Below, one piece after another: positions 1 through 8,568 of a DNA stretch of 64,000 nt. Numbering within the stretch: the stretch's first letter is position 1; the number at the start of each line of letters is the position of its first letter. A model generated the notes under the pieces. That model had not been told where the DNA came from, searched no databases, and saw only the letters and a list, made by a program, of their open reading frames with translations. The position numbers and the translations under genes are program-made. Origin of the DNA: Bryobacterales bacterium (lineage in GTDB: Bacteria; Acidobacteriota; Terriglobia; Bryobacterales; Bryobacteraceae); NCBI GenBank assembly GCA_016721425.1, contig JADKID010000043.1, positions 1 to 64,000 on the forward strand. The letters are read 5' to 3'.

Positions 1-919
1 TTCGAAATGTACCGCACCCGCCCCCACCCGTCCGTAAACCAAGTCTCGATCTCCGGGTTTCTCTCCATCGCAGCCGTCCCCTGCGAAGGATCCGCCTTCG
101 CCAGCCACGGAGCCGCCTCCCCCAGGCTCCAGACACGCGGAACCGGTACCCGATGTCCACAGGCCGAGGCCGCCACGGCTGGCGCTCTCCCGCCCGCCTG
201 GCAATCCCCCGGTTTCAGCCAAAGCGAGCCACGCCGCCCGCCACTGGCCCCAGGCTCGCCACCGCAATCCACGCCGGTCATTCTTCATCCAGGCGCAACC
301 ATCAGCCGGTCCAGGCCTCCCGCGGCCTTCGGCGCCGTCGCACCGCAAAACTCCGGCCGAGCAAACGGAAAGAGGATCACACATACGACGTAAGGCCCAA
401 AGCCACGCCCAGGACCCGGCGCGATTGACATCGGGAGAAAGGAGCGCTGGGCTATCCGTAATCCAGCGCAGCCGTTTCGTTCAAAGCCCGAGCGGCCCTG
501 AATCCGCGCATAAGCCAGCAACACCATCGAATATTCAGCGCGAAGCCGCAGCCCCCGCCGGATTCTCCTCAAATGCATCCAGCGCTTGGTCGGGCTGCGG
601 AACACCAGGGCGCCCATCTCCACCAGCGACCGAGCCACCGGCCTGCTCGCCGATCAAGTGAGCACGGGCTCAGCCCATCTGGTCGTCCACTCCGGCGGCA
701 ACGCGTGTCCCGATCCAGCGCCGAAACCTGTGCCTCCGCGCTCTGCCCCGCCGCACGCGCCAGCCAAAGGAAGGCGCAATCACCAGCAACGCCAGGCCTC
801 TCAGGAAAACCCCGGCACTCCAATTCACTCGATGCACTACGGGATCGACGGCTACTGACAACAGTAACTCGCCAGGCTATCCGCACGCCCGGTGCCCCTA
901 ACTCGGCCTATGCCGGAAC
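1..919. other. No supportable gene; possible decayed membrane protein on minus strand
   Basis: Only short mutually overlapping reading frames of the kind expected by chance in GC-rich DNA are present. On the minus strand around 670-861 a frame reads NWSAGVFLRGLALLVIAPSFGW followed by a basic stretch, which resembles one transmembrane helix. A continuation in another frame is seen at 285-640. It lies downstream of the broken sigma/anti-sigma pair and may be the remains of their third operon member. I cannot assign a family. Confidence 0.3.
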
Positions 920-1406
920 GCTATCTCCCCATCACCCGCTCCCACCCCACATCCACCAACCGCACCACCAGCACCGCCAGCTTACACCGCCCGCGCCGCC
1001 GCCATCGAACCATAAAACCACCTCCGCCCCGCCCGCCGGCACACCCGCATCCGCTCCACCTCCACCCCAGCCCCGTCACGCGGACACAAATCCACCGGCC
1101 CGGCCCCGCTACCTCCACCGCCAGCCGCCACCGGCAAGTCATCCTCGGCCGTCACCGTGCAATCCACCCACCTCGGCCGACACCCGGTAGCTCCGCACCC
1201 GAAGCCCGACCGCTCCCGCCTCCTCCAGGAGCGGGCCGCTCACCACCACCACCGCGCCCGACCGCGCCGCCCGCCGGATCCCTCCGCCGCGCCACCGCCC
1301 CACAACCGCCCCCGCACGCATCGCACCCGGCAGTCGCTCCGCCCAACCTCTCCTCCGCGCCGGTCAGCGCCCCCAGCCAGTAATCCATCAGCACGCCATC
1401 ATCCAT
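920..1406 (-). pseudogene. Broken anti-sigma-factor-like zinc-finger protein
   Basis: The minus strand starts with MDDGVLMDYWLGALTGAEE and then a CDACG motif, as in the N-terminal zinc-binding domain of anti-sigma factors. The body continues in other frames: GIRRAARSGAVVVVSGPLLEE and GLRVRSYRVSA at about 1180-1290, VDCTVTAEDDL at about 1150, and LAVLVVRLVDVGWERVMG near 930-980. At least three frame changes are needed to join them, so no full product can be made. It directly follows the sigma-factor remnant and overlaps its stop, which is the usual arrangement of an ECF sigma factor and its regulator. The family assignment rests on motif memory only. Confidence 0.6.
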
Positions 1407-1985
1407 CGCCCCGGCACGGTGGCTCACCACGCCCTCCTCTCCCCCACCAAGGCATCCGCAGCCGCCCCAGCGCCCGGTGCCGGATCACCCACACATGCCC
1501 TTCCGATACCCCGGAAACTCCTCCCACCTCGCCCCCCGTCCGCTCGCCTAAAAAGGTCATCACCACCACGCTCCGCTCCACGCTCCCCCAATCGCGCCAG
1601 GCACTCCGCCAACCGCCCCTCGTCCACCGCCTCTTCCCGCCGACCCGCTCCCCGCCGCAAACCGCGCATGCTCGCCAGCAGGCCCTGCCGCCGCTGAGCC
1701 CGCCGCCAGTTCAATACCACCAGCGTCCAGCAAAGGAAGGACGCCAGCTGCTCCCGGCTCCAGCAATCGCCAACCCGCAGACCCTCCAGCGTGATCAGCA
1801 GCACCTCCTTACGTCCGGGTCCGCCTTACCACTCGTCCCACAGATGCCGCAATCCGTACAGCCGCACCGCGAGGCCAGCCGCCGGTACAACTCCCCCTCG
1901 GCTCCCGATCGCCGCCGGCCCCGATCCAAGGCCAGCTCTGCACTCTGCCGTCGTGTCCAACGGATTCGCGACCAGCGAATATAGC
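1399..1985 (-). pseudogene. Broken ECF-type RNA polymerase sigma factor
   Basis: Pieces of a sigma-70 family protein are spread over frames on the minus strand. A start MLYSLVANPLDTTAECRAG lies at about 1985, then ELYRRLASR and VRLYGLRHLWDE, then a region 2-like segment VLLITLEGLRVG with VVLNWRRAQRRQG (1690-1800). A region 4 helix-turn-helix segment, EVGGVSGVSEGHVWVIRHRA, lies at about 1450-1530. Frameshifts occur near 1870, 1810 and 1575. Function would have been promoter recognition by an alternative sigma factor; here it is non-functional as written. The paired downstream anti-sigma remnant supports the call. Confidence 0.65.
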
Positions 1986-2087
1986 ATGGCGCGAAATCTT
2001 CATCACGGATGTGTAACGCCCCGCCCCTTCGTTACACATCGATCCCGGCAAAGAACTGGGACAAAGACCGAGGCAAAAAGGGCCCAA

Positions 2088-2840
2088 CATGATCCCAACC
2101 AGCGATCCGGAACCCGCATCGACAGTTCGCCGCAAGCATCTACCGTATCAACACCCGTCCACATCGACGCCCTCCCGGCGGAACTCGGCATTAATACCTC
2201 GTTCTCGACGAGCAGGCCGCTCCTTCCTCTCCGGCTACCGCGCCGTGTTCCCCCTCGTCCATGACCATCGCCAAAGTCATGCCCGTCGAGAACCTCCGCT
2301 ACCTCGCTTCTCCCATTTCGAGGGCGACGGAATTCGGCGCCATGGACCCTTCCTCGCCGCCGCCCCCATAGCGTCCCGCTCGCCAGCCAGATCGGCGCCC
2401 TCACCTCCGTCAACGACGCGGCGGATCGCCCGCGCGCGCCCTGGCGAACGGCGAGGCGCTTCACCACCGGCCGCCACCGCTTCCAGTGGATCGATACCCC
2501 ACGTCCCCGGCTGGGATTGCGGCGTCCTCTTCGACGAAACTACCCGCACCCTCCTCTGCGGCGACCTCTTCACCCAAGGAGGCACCGGAGCCCCGCACCC
2601 TCACCGAATCCGACATCTCCCACCCCAGCGAACAGTTCCGCAAACCCCTCGATTACTTCGCCCACGCCGCCAACACCACCGCCATTCTCGAGACCTCGCC
2701 GCCCTCGGCCCGAAACCGCTCGCCTGCCTGCACGCGGCGCCTTTCGCGGCGACGGCGCCGCCTCCCTCCGCGAGTCTCGCCTCACTCCTGGAGCGCGAGC
2801 GCCTGTCCGCCTCGGCGCGCGGTTCCGCCGCACGGTATAA
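2088..2840 (+). pseudogene. Broken MBL-fold metallo-hydrolase/flavodiiron-like protein
   Basis: Fragments in three frames line up as one metallo-beta-lactamase-fold protein: ASIYRINT then PVHIDALPAELGIN, SGYRAVFPLVHD, AKVMPVENLRYLA, FSHFEGD, EFGAMDP, then PGWDCGVLFDETTRTLLCGD with LFTQGG, LTESDISHPSEQFRKPLDYF, DLAALGPKPLACLH and GAFRGDGAAS. The SHFE and CGDLFTQGG pieces correspond to metal-site and late beta-strand motifs of the fold. At least six indels are needed within about 700 bases. The first lies in a C run at about 2157, where one extra C would restore INTPVHID. A functional enzyme cannot be made from this sequence. Confidence 0.65.
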
Positions 2841-3268
2841 TGGACTCTTCCGCCTCGCAGAACGCCGCCCAAACTCCGCATCACCGTGCTGATCCCCTCA
2901 CCGGGTCTCCCCTGCGGCTCCAGCGGGGCCGCGCGTCCCACTCCGCCAACCTCGTCACCCCGGAATCCATCTCCTTCGGTTTCAAGTGCGAGTCGAGCCG
3001 ACCCCAACTTCCTGGGCAATTCACCCAGGGCCCCAAAGCCACCCGCTTCGTCTACGTGAACTCCGGCTCCTACGCCGGCCAGCCCCGGCACCCTCTGGAA
3101 CCGCCGCGCCAAAATATCTCTCATGACCATCACCGAAGAGCAGATCGCCTCCGTCCAACCCCGCGGCCATCTCCTCGAAACCCGCATCCCCGGAACCGCC
3201 AAAGACGGAGGCCCGTCTGCGCCTCAGTCCGCCCAATCGTCTGGAGCGAGCTCGCCAGCTAGCCCAGG
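2838..3268 (+). pseudogene. Broken DUF5990-family protein
   Basis: The frames read PLTGSPLRLQRGRA, VTPESISFGFK, FTQGPKATRFVYVNSGSYAG, then after a shift MTITEEQIASVQP, LETRIPGTAKDGGP and finally VCASVRPIVW. This order matches the small DUF5990 family of unknown function as I remember it. Breaks occur near 2890, 2990, 3120, 3170 and 3220. It follows the MBL remnant on the same strand. Identification is moderate because it relies on recall of the family; the broken state is directly visible. Confidence 0.5.
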
Positions 3269-3348
3269 CGCCCCCTCTGGCACCGGCTATCTGCGCTCGC
3301 CCTCCGCCTGGAGTCATGTGCTTTCGTGAGTACAGAGAGGAGGCGCCA

Positions 3349-3619
3349 TGCCCAGAATCGCAGTCAAAAACAACAGCCGCATCTCGTTGCGGGTTCCAGT
3401 TGCCGAAGAGGCGGTCCTCATGCGGGCGGCTCTGCGGGAACACGGACCTGACGGATTTTGTCCGCCAGCATAGCCAAAGCCGCCATGGATGTCGTTTCGG
3501 AAGCCGAGCGTGTCAAGCTCTCCGCCTGACAGCCTGCGGGTGCTCCACCTGCTGGAAAATCCCCTGTGCCAAATGCGAAGTTGTTGGCCGCCGCAAAGGC
3601 GCTGCCAAAGCGGAAATGA
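3349..3619 (+). pseudogene. Broken DUF1778 (TacA-like) antitoxin
   Basis: The gene starts at ATG 3349 after an AGGAGGCGCC ribosome-binding site and reads MPRIAVKNNSRISLRVPVAE, then VLMRAALRE. After a frameshift near 3450 it continues as TDLTDFVRQHS, then SIAKAAMDVVSEAERVKLSA, with a stop near 3530. Then come NAKLLAAAKALPKRK and a TGA at 3617-3619. This is the layout of DUF1778 ribbon-helix-helix antitoxins, whose C-terminus ends in NxKLxxAxKALP. It overlaps the following GNAT-toxin start by four bases (ATGA), as in intact modules. It cannot be translated as one protein. Confidence 0.65.
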
Positions 3620-3953
3620 GCATTCCGGCATGGCATGAGGAGCCAATCAGCAAACGGCACGATCGGGACGCCCTCCATTCCGATATCGTGAAACGCGGGT
3701 TGGCCCGTTACGCCGTGCCGGCCTTCCGTTTGGCGCGTTTGGGAGTCGACCAAAAGCTACAAGGGCAAGGACGTGGCGGACAACTCCTCCCTGCGGCTGC
3801 GGAAGTGGGCGGCGTTGCGCTGCTCGCAGATGCCAAGAACGCCAACGTGGCCGGCTGGTATGCCCGCTACGGCGCAGTGCCCCTGGAAGATGCTCGCTCA
3901 CGCTGATGCTGCCGCTGGCAACAATCAAGGCCGCGCTGAACGCCGTGGAATGA
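3616..3953 (+). pseudogene. Broken GNAT-family acetyltransferase toxin (TacT-like), internally deleted
   Basis: The start MSIPAWHEEPISKRHDRDA is followed directly by VKRGLARYAVPAFRLARLGV, then QGQGRGGQLL, GGVALLADAKNANVAGWYAR and YGAVPLED. After one more shift LTLMLPLATIKAALNAVE and a stop at 3951-3953 follow. The family normally has about 60 more residues between the first two pieces, carrying the FxCG and DLNxYL region, so an internal deletion is inferred. The QGQGxG acetyl-CoA loop and the Tyr of WYARYG are retained. In intact systems these enzymes acetylate charged tRNA; this copy should be dead. Confidence 0.65.
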
Positions 3954-3959
3954 CCTGGC

Positions 3960-4245
3960 TCCCTCGATCCGGAACTTCCCCCCGGCCCCGCGTCACGTCC
4001 AGCCAGAGGTAACAGATCAGATTGCTCGCCAGGAAGTCGCGTGATCCCGTGGGATCGGGCGGACCACTGGTGCCCACCAGCCGCAGCCCCTTCGCCTCGG
4101 GTAAGTGCTCCGCCGGCCACGCATCCAGCAGATCGTCCACCAACGGGTAAGGGTCCTCTTCGGGCGGAGTCCACGGCAGAAAGATAGTAATCCAGATGCG
4201 CCTCGTGGATCACCTGGATTGCCGCTTCGATGGCCGGTCACCCCA
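3960..4245 (-). pseudogene. Fragment of a thioredoxin-reductase-like FAD-dependent oxidoreductase
   Basis: On the minus strand two frames combine to IHEAHLDYYLSA, then LVDDLLDAWPAEHLPEAKG, LRLVG, HQWSARSH and DFLASNLICYLWLDV. This resembles the linker segment of proteins that join an N-terminal sensor domain to a C-terminal thioredoxin reductase domain. Only about 90 codons are left, with frameshifts near 4150 and 4060. No FAD-binding GxGxxG motif or CxxC is present nearby, so both ends are missing. Confidence in the exact family is moderate. Confidence 0.5.
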
Positions 4246-4418
4246 CCAGCATCAAGGCGGTCCCCTGGACCGCGCGCGACCCCAGTCGCTGCGCCGCCGC
4301 GCCGTCAAACCTCCCAAACCAGCCCCCCGCCAGCACTCCCGCCGTCACTGTCAAACTTTGCCAAACCCTGTTACTGGAGCTACACTCAGGAAAGAAGAAA
4401 GCACATCAGAAACCGCCC

Positions 4419-4677
4419 ATGAACGTATCGCTAACCCCGAACTGGAGAAATTCCGTGCACAGCAAGGTGCACGCGGGCCTACAATTCAGCCAGTGAAGTC
4501 GTCCGGGAGGCACTCCGTCTCCTGGAACAGCACGAACAGTCCGCCGCTCAACTTGGCGAATTCAACAAGGAACTGGGGCGCCGGTTGGCCGCTCGATTCC
4601 GGCGGGCACGTCGACCCTGCCGCCGCCCTCTCCGCCTCAGGCGCAAATCCGAACATCGCCGCAAGCAGCCAGCATGA
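4419..4677 (+). pseudogene. Broken ParD-like antitoxin
   Basis: The ATG at 4419 follows an AGGAAAGAAGAAAG purine stretch. The frames read MNVSLTP, VHSKVHAGL and then, after two small indels, NSASEVVREALRLLEQHEQ, FNKELGRRLAA and a basic tail ending in TGA 4675-4677. That is the CC2985/ParD ribbon-helix-helix antitoxin pattern. The stop overlaps the toxin start as ATGA. It is interrupted at about 4440 and 4480 and cannot be translated in full. Confidence 0.65.
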
Positions 4678-4970
4678 GTGGTTTGTCCTCGCCGCCGAGA
4701 CCGAAATGGACCCCAACGACATCTGGGACTACATCGCCGCCGATAGCCCGGACGCCGCCGATCGACCGATGGAAAAGCGGTTCGCCACGATCGAAGCGCT
4801 GGCGCGAAACCCAGGAATCGGTCATAGCGGAAGACCTGACGCCCCACCCCGTCCTCTTCTTTCCGGTCGGATCCCGATCATCTATCGGCATCGGCCGGAG
4901 GATTGCCCGGTGGAGATCGTTGCCGTGACCAGGGAGCGCGGGACATCCCGGCATTCCTGCGCACGATAGC
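4674..4970 (+). pseudogene. Broken ParE-like toxin
   Basis: The fragments are VLAAETEMDPNDIWDYIAAD, SPDAADRP, KRFATIEALARNPGIGHS, then EDLTPHPVLFFPVGS, IIYRHRPEDCPVEIVAVT and ARDIPAFLRTI. These are the ordered motifs of a ParE/RelE-fold toxin. Frameshifts are needed near 4690, 4780, 4825, 4875 and 4935. It is the natural partner of the ParD remnant immediately upstream. In intact modules ParE inhibits DNA gyrase; this copy is inactive as written. Confidence 0.65.
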
Positions 4971-5251
4971 GGCCCCTCCCTCATCTCCGAGGACCGCGCC
5001 CGCCCGCGTCAGAACCGCGGCAGCATCCCCGTAACACAATCCCTGCCTGGGGTCTGCCGAATCAGATACCCCCGAGAACCACCCGTCGTGGTTAGGTCGA
5101 CCCCTCTGACCGGCAGGCTCAAACAGACCAATCACTGCCTCGCCGGCATCGGAAACACCAAGGGCCGCCAGATGAGGACGAATAGCATGCCGTACCACCT
5201 CGATCTCCAACCTTGCTGATCGACTGCCGGCCAGGGAGGTAGGCCCTCATA
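4971..5251. other. Unassigned spacer between ParE remnant and transposase fragment
   Basis: Nothing recognisable. A minus-strand frame at 4878-5210 (MEIEVVRHAIRPHLAALGV...) is open but overlaps the ParE remnant and has no visible motif, so it is not called. Confidence 0.3.
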
Positions 5252-5530
5252 CTATTTGTGGAAACAAGGCATCGCGGTCGCTCCGCCGATCGCGAACGCG
5301 GTTCCAGAGGTTTGGAAGAGAAGTAATTCAATTCGCCACCGCTGGACGGCGAATGAAGATACGGTCGGCGTGTAGTACCTCCGGCACAAGTGCTCGACCT
5401 TGCGGTCAAACCCGGCTTCGTTCAGTACCTCGTTCACCTTGCCGTAGTAGGGGTGTGCTGCCGTTCGGGGCATCTCTTCCGAGCTGATCCACAGACCCGG
5501 CTGCTTCGGTTTCCTGCGACCCATCGCCAT
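5252..5530 (-). mobile_element. N-terminal fragment of a transposase
   Basis: The first 45 or so residues read MAMGRRKPKQPGLWISSEEM, PRTAAHPYYGKVNEVLNEAG and FDRKVEHLCRRYY. This is the typical start of IS1182/ISNCY-type transposases. After RRYYTPT the similarity stops and the frame runs into unrelated sequence. No DDE residues or terminal inverted repeats were seen, so this is a truncated remnant. It lies amid other broken genes and is the only sign of a mobile element here. Confidence 0.55.
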
Positions 5531-6251
5531 ACTTACTTAGATGCCCGAAACATTTCACGGGTCACATGTTTTGGGGACTTTTACCACGGGCTGCTAGGAT
5601 GGGCGGCGCCATAATCTCCGACGACGTCACCCTGTATGTGAGGTAACGCGTTACTCGGAAGTCAGCCAGAAGTCCTCTTCTGGGAGATCACGCCTGGTAA
5701 TCGCCCTTCCGTCCGCCAACAACCGAACGGCTATGCGGAAATGATCCACCTTAACTAGAAGTCGCCATGTCCATATGTGCTCTGTCCGGATTGCTCCTGG
5801 GCGACGACGCAACTAGCCCACGGGTCGATCTATCGTGTGATGGTGGGGAGGCCCTGAGGCCTTCAACGATGTCGCGAAACGGAAAGGACCGCGACCTACG
5901 CGAAAGACCGACCCCAAAACGGCGGACTCGATCAGGCGAAATCCGCAGTCCTCAATCGTCTCGGTTCACCCGACGATACGGCGATACCGAATCACCCTTA
6001 GCCCCGCCCCGCCGATGAAACCTTTCCCGTTCACCGCGATTTTCCGACTTTCTTTCCCACCAAATCAATCGTTTAGCCTCCGCCCCCCACCAAAAGCCGA
6101 AAACCTATGCTTCATACTGTGGCAGGTCCAAGCTGCGGCCCAACCGAAGCACCGAAACCGTAGACCCGAAGGAGCGAACCAATGAAGCAGGAGCACCACA
6201 GCATGACACCCCACGACCCGCCGCACCACGGCCCCACCCACCCCTAACCCC
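5531..6251. other. Gene-poor stretch
   Basis: No supported gene. GC is lower around 5530-5760 than in the neighbours. A 58-codon minus-strand frame (about 5655-5830, ending LPEEDFWLTSE) and a plus frame at 5767-6018 exist, but neither has a recognisable motif or ribosome-binding site. Confidence 0.4.
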
Positions 6252-6930
6252 ATGGCCCTCACCCGCGTCACCGACAAAAAAATCGCCGCCAACCGCGCCA
6301 ACGCCCAAAAATCCACCGGACCCCGCACCCCGGAGGGCAAGGCCCGCACCGCCCGCAATGCCTGCAAACACCATCTCTACGCCCGCACTCACACCATCCC
6401 GGCCGAATGGCAGCAGCGCCTCATCGCCCAGGCCGTCGAGGCCACCGCTGAATTCGCCGCCGATCAGCGGCTCCGGGACCTCCACGCCCTCTACCTCTAC
6501 CTCGAACTCTGGGGCAACGAAGTCGATTCTCTCGGCGAGGCCTATCGCCGCCACGCCATCCGCCTCGCCCACGGCGACTTCCGCCGCGGCGCCTACAACT
6601 GGCACGTCAAAACACCCCTCGCTCGCGCCTTCCAGAAACGCCGCATGCACATCAGCGCCCGCATCTTCCGGGCCTCCCGCGATATCGATGCCTACCAGCG
6701 CAGAGCCGCCTCACCCTGCGCCCGCCCCCGCACCTTGGCCGCCGCCGCCGGAGCCGCGCAGAATTCACCCAGCGCCGAACCGACCCACATCATTTACATA
6801 ACAAACCACTTCTCCAACACCCCCACCACCTGCAACCAGCCCGAATCCGCCCTCCCTCGCCCCTCCCCCGCCCATGCCTGCCAGCCCTTCCTCCACCGCC
6901 GTCTGATAGACTGGCCCTCGGTAGGTATCG
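6252..6930 (+). CDS. Conserved hypothetical protein of the NAQKSTGPRTPEGKAR family, 3' end uncertain
   Basis: ATG 6252 opens with KKIAANRANAQKSTGPRT, PEGKARTARNACKHHLYA. This is a short basic motif common to many acidobacterial and planctomycete hypothetical proteins, often near transposon-like DNA; function is unknown. A helical segment with RLRDLHALYLYLELWGNEVD and RRMHISARIFRASRDIDAYQ follows. The frame has no stop until 7697, 767 bases inside the downstream dapA-like gene on the same strand. I end it before that gene and regard the true 3' end as unknown, perhaps because of a lost stop or an indel. No clear Shine-Dalgarno sequence precedes the ATG. Confidence 0.5.
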
Positions 6931-7953
6931 ATGGCAAAAGCGGTAAAACTCGAGGGCATCTTCACGCCAACGCTCGTCCCCATGGACGCCCGCGGCAACG
7001 TGAACGAAACGGAACTCGCCCGGTTCTTCGAATGGCTCATCCAGAAGGGCGTCCACGGCCTCTATCCCAACGGCTCCACAGGCGAGTTCACCCGCCTCAC
7101 TGTCGAGGAGCGCCGCCGCATCGTCAAGATCGCCTGCGAGGTCTCCAATGGGCGCGTCCCCGTCCTCGCCGGCGCAGCCGAGGCCAATACCCGCGAGACC
7201 CTCATCGCCTGCGAGACCTATGCCCAGTACGGCGCCGCCGCCGTCGCCATCGTCTCGCCCATCTACTACCGCCTCAGCCCCGATTCGGTCTACGCCTATT
7301 TCGCCGAAATCGCGCAGAATTCGCCCATCGATGTCACGCTCTACAACATCCCCATGTTCGCCAGCCCCATCGATGTCCCCACCATCCGGCGCCTCGCGCT
7401 CGATTGGCCCCGCATCGTCGGCATCAAGGACTCCTCCGGCGACGTCGCCTTCATGATGCGCATGATCGCCGCCATCCGGCCCTCCCGGCCCGATTTCGTC
7501 TTTCTCACCGGTTGGGAAGCCGTCCTCTCCCCCATGCTCATGGTCGGCTGCAACGGCGGCACCAACGCCTCCTCCAACGTCGTCCCCGAGCTCACCCGCA
7601 AGGTCTGGGAATTGAGCCGCGCCGGCCAGTACGAAGAAGCCATGCGGCTCCAATACCGCATCCTCGAGCTCTTCGATACCATGCTCTATCCGTTTGAGTT
7701 TCCCGATGGCTTCCGCGCCGCCGCCGAGCTGCGCGGCTTCAACTTCGGCCACGGCCGACAGCCCCTCAGCCCCGGCCAGCGCGCCGACGAAACCGCCCTC
7801 GCCGAGGTGCTCCGCTGCATCCTCGCCGATTTCGGCCTCGTCGATCCGCCCGCCGCCGGCTGCGTCGCCCGCACCGGTCAGACCGGCACCGATAAAATCG
7901 GCCAGATCGTCGCCGAAGTCGTCAAAGAGCTCGAAAAGAGAGGCGTCCTCTGA
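6931..7953 (+). CDS. DapA/N-acetylneuraminate-lyase family aldolase with C-terminal extension, BMC-linked
   Basis: A 340-residue protein of the dihydrodipicolinate synthase/NAL class I aldolase superfamily. It shows the NGSTGE carboxylate-binding motif (about 47-52), the catalytic Tyr in TLYNIP (138) and the Schiff-base Lys in GIKDSSGD (166). The barrel should end near residue 295. About 45 extra residues follow, with a Gly/Ala/Pro-rich linker and a final amphipathic helix from TDKIGQIVAEVV. Such tails resemble encapsulation peptides that target enzymes into bacterial microcompartments. The next gene, which begins at the stop codon, encodes a BMC shell protein, supporting that idea. The substrate is not evident, so lysine-pathway DapA should not be assumed. 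Confidence 0.85.
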   Translation: MAKAVKLEGIFTPTLVPMDARGNVNETELARFFEWLIQKGVHGLYPNGSTGEFTRLTVEERRRIVKIACEVSNGRVPVLAGAAEANTRETLIACETYAQYGAAAVAIVSPIYYRLSPDSVYAYFAEIAQNSPIDVTLYNIPMFASPIDVPTIRRLALDWPRIVGIKDSSGDVAFMMRMIAAIRPSRPDFVFLTGWEAVLSPMLMVGCNGGTNASSNVVPELTRKVWELSRAGQYEEAMRLQYRILELFDTMLYPFEFPDGFRAAAELRGFNFGHGRQPLSPGQRADETALAEVLRCILADFGLVDPPAAGCVARTGQTGTDKIGQIVAEVVKELEKRGVL

Positions 7954-7970
7954 GTCACTCGCTCGTACTC

Positions 7971-8564
7971 GTGGAAGTCGGCGGCTGGTCGCCCGGCATG
8001 GTCATCCTCGATGCCATGGAAAAGGCGGCCGATGTCTCCGTGCTCCAGGCCGAATTGAACGATCAGCCCGGCGTCTGCCTCAAGCTCACCGGCACCCTCG
8101 GCGATGTCCGCGCCGCCGCCGATGCCGCCCGCGCCATGGCCCGCCAGTTGGCGGTCCAGATCGTCGTCGACGTCATCCCGTCGCCCGATCCGCGCTCCAG
8201 CCCGGCCTACCAGGCCGCACCCGACTTTAACCCGCTCATCGAACAGCCCAGCGTCCACGTGCCGCTGCCAGGAGAGACCCCTATGTCCGCACAAGCCGGA
8301 TTTGCCATCGGATTCATCGAAACTCAGGGCTTCACCGCCGTCTTCGAGGCCATCGACACCGCCGTCAAAACCGCCAACGTCGAGGTCCTCGCCCGCGAGA
8401 AACTCGGCGGCGGCTACATCACCGTCGTCATCAAGGGCGACGTCGCCGCCGTCCGCGCCGCCGTTGACGCCGGCAAGGCCAAGGTCGAAAGCCTCGGCAA
8501 ACTCGTCGCCGCCCACGTCATCCCCAGCCCCTCGGAGGGAGCCCTCTCGCTCCTCCCCAAATAG
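7971..8564 (+). CDS. Tandem-domain bacterial microcompartment shell protein (BMC-T)
   Basis: A 197-residue protein with two BMC domains. The first begins VEVGGWSPGMVILDAMEKAA, with ALVLVEV-type sequence continuing upstream of the GTG used here. The second is canonical: GFAIGFIETQGFTAVFEAID, then GGGYITVVIKGDVAAVRAAV and LVAAHVIPSP. A 35-40 residue Pro-rich linker separates them, longer than in typical trimeric BMC-T proteins. GTG 7971 truncates the first beta strand. The same frame is open back to the dapA-like stop, where only a CTG (7950) is available, so the start is uncertain. A good Shine-Dalgarno sequence and ATG occur at the beginning of domain 2 (8283). Likely role: shell component enclosing the upstream aldolase. 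Confidence 0.85.
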   Translation: MEVGGWSPGMVILDAMEKAADVSVLQAELNDQPGVCLKLTGTLGDVRAAADAARAMARQLAVQIVVDVIPSPDPRSSPAYQAAPDFNPLIEQPSVHVPLPGETPMSAQAGFAIGFIETQGFTAVFEAIDTAVKTANVEVLAREKLGGGYITVVIKGDVAAVRAAVDAGKAKVESLGKLVAAHVIPSPSEGALSLLPK

Positions 8565-8568
8565 GGCG

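Noticed and set aside
5655..5830. A 58-codon minus-strand frame ending LPEEDFWLTSE
   Set aside because: No ribosome-binding site, only a TTG or GTG start and no recognisable motif.
5767..6018. An 83-codon plus-strand frame starting MSICALSGLLLGDDA
   Set aside because: Arg/Pro/Ser-rich without motif; adjacent frames are equally open.
6931..7953. Assignment as biosynthetic dapA (lysine pathway)
   Set aside because: The C-terminal extension and BMC neighbour, with no lysine genes nearby, make another aldolase substrate more likely.
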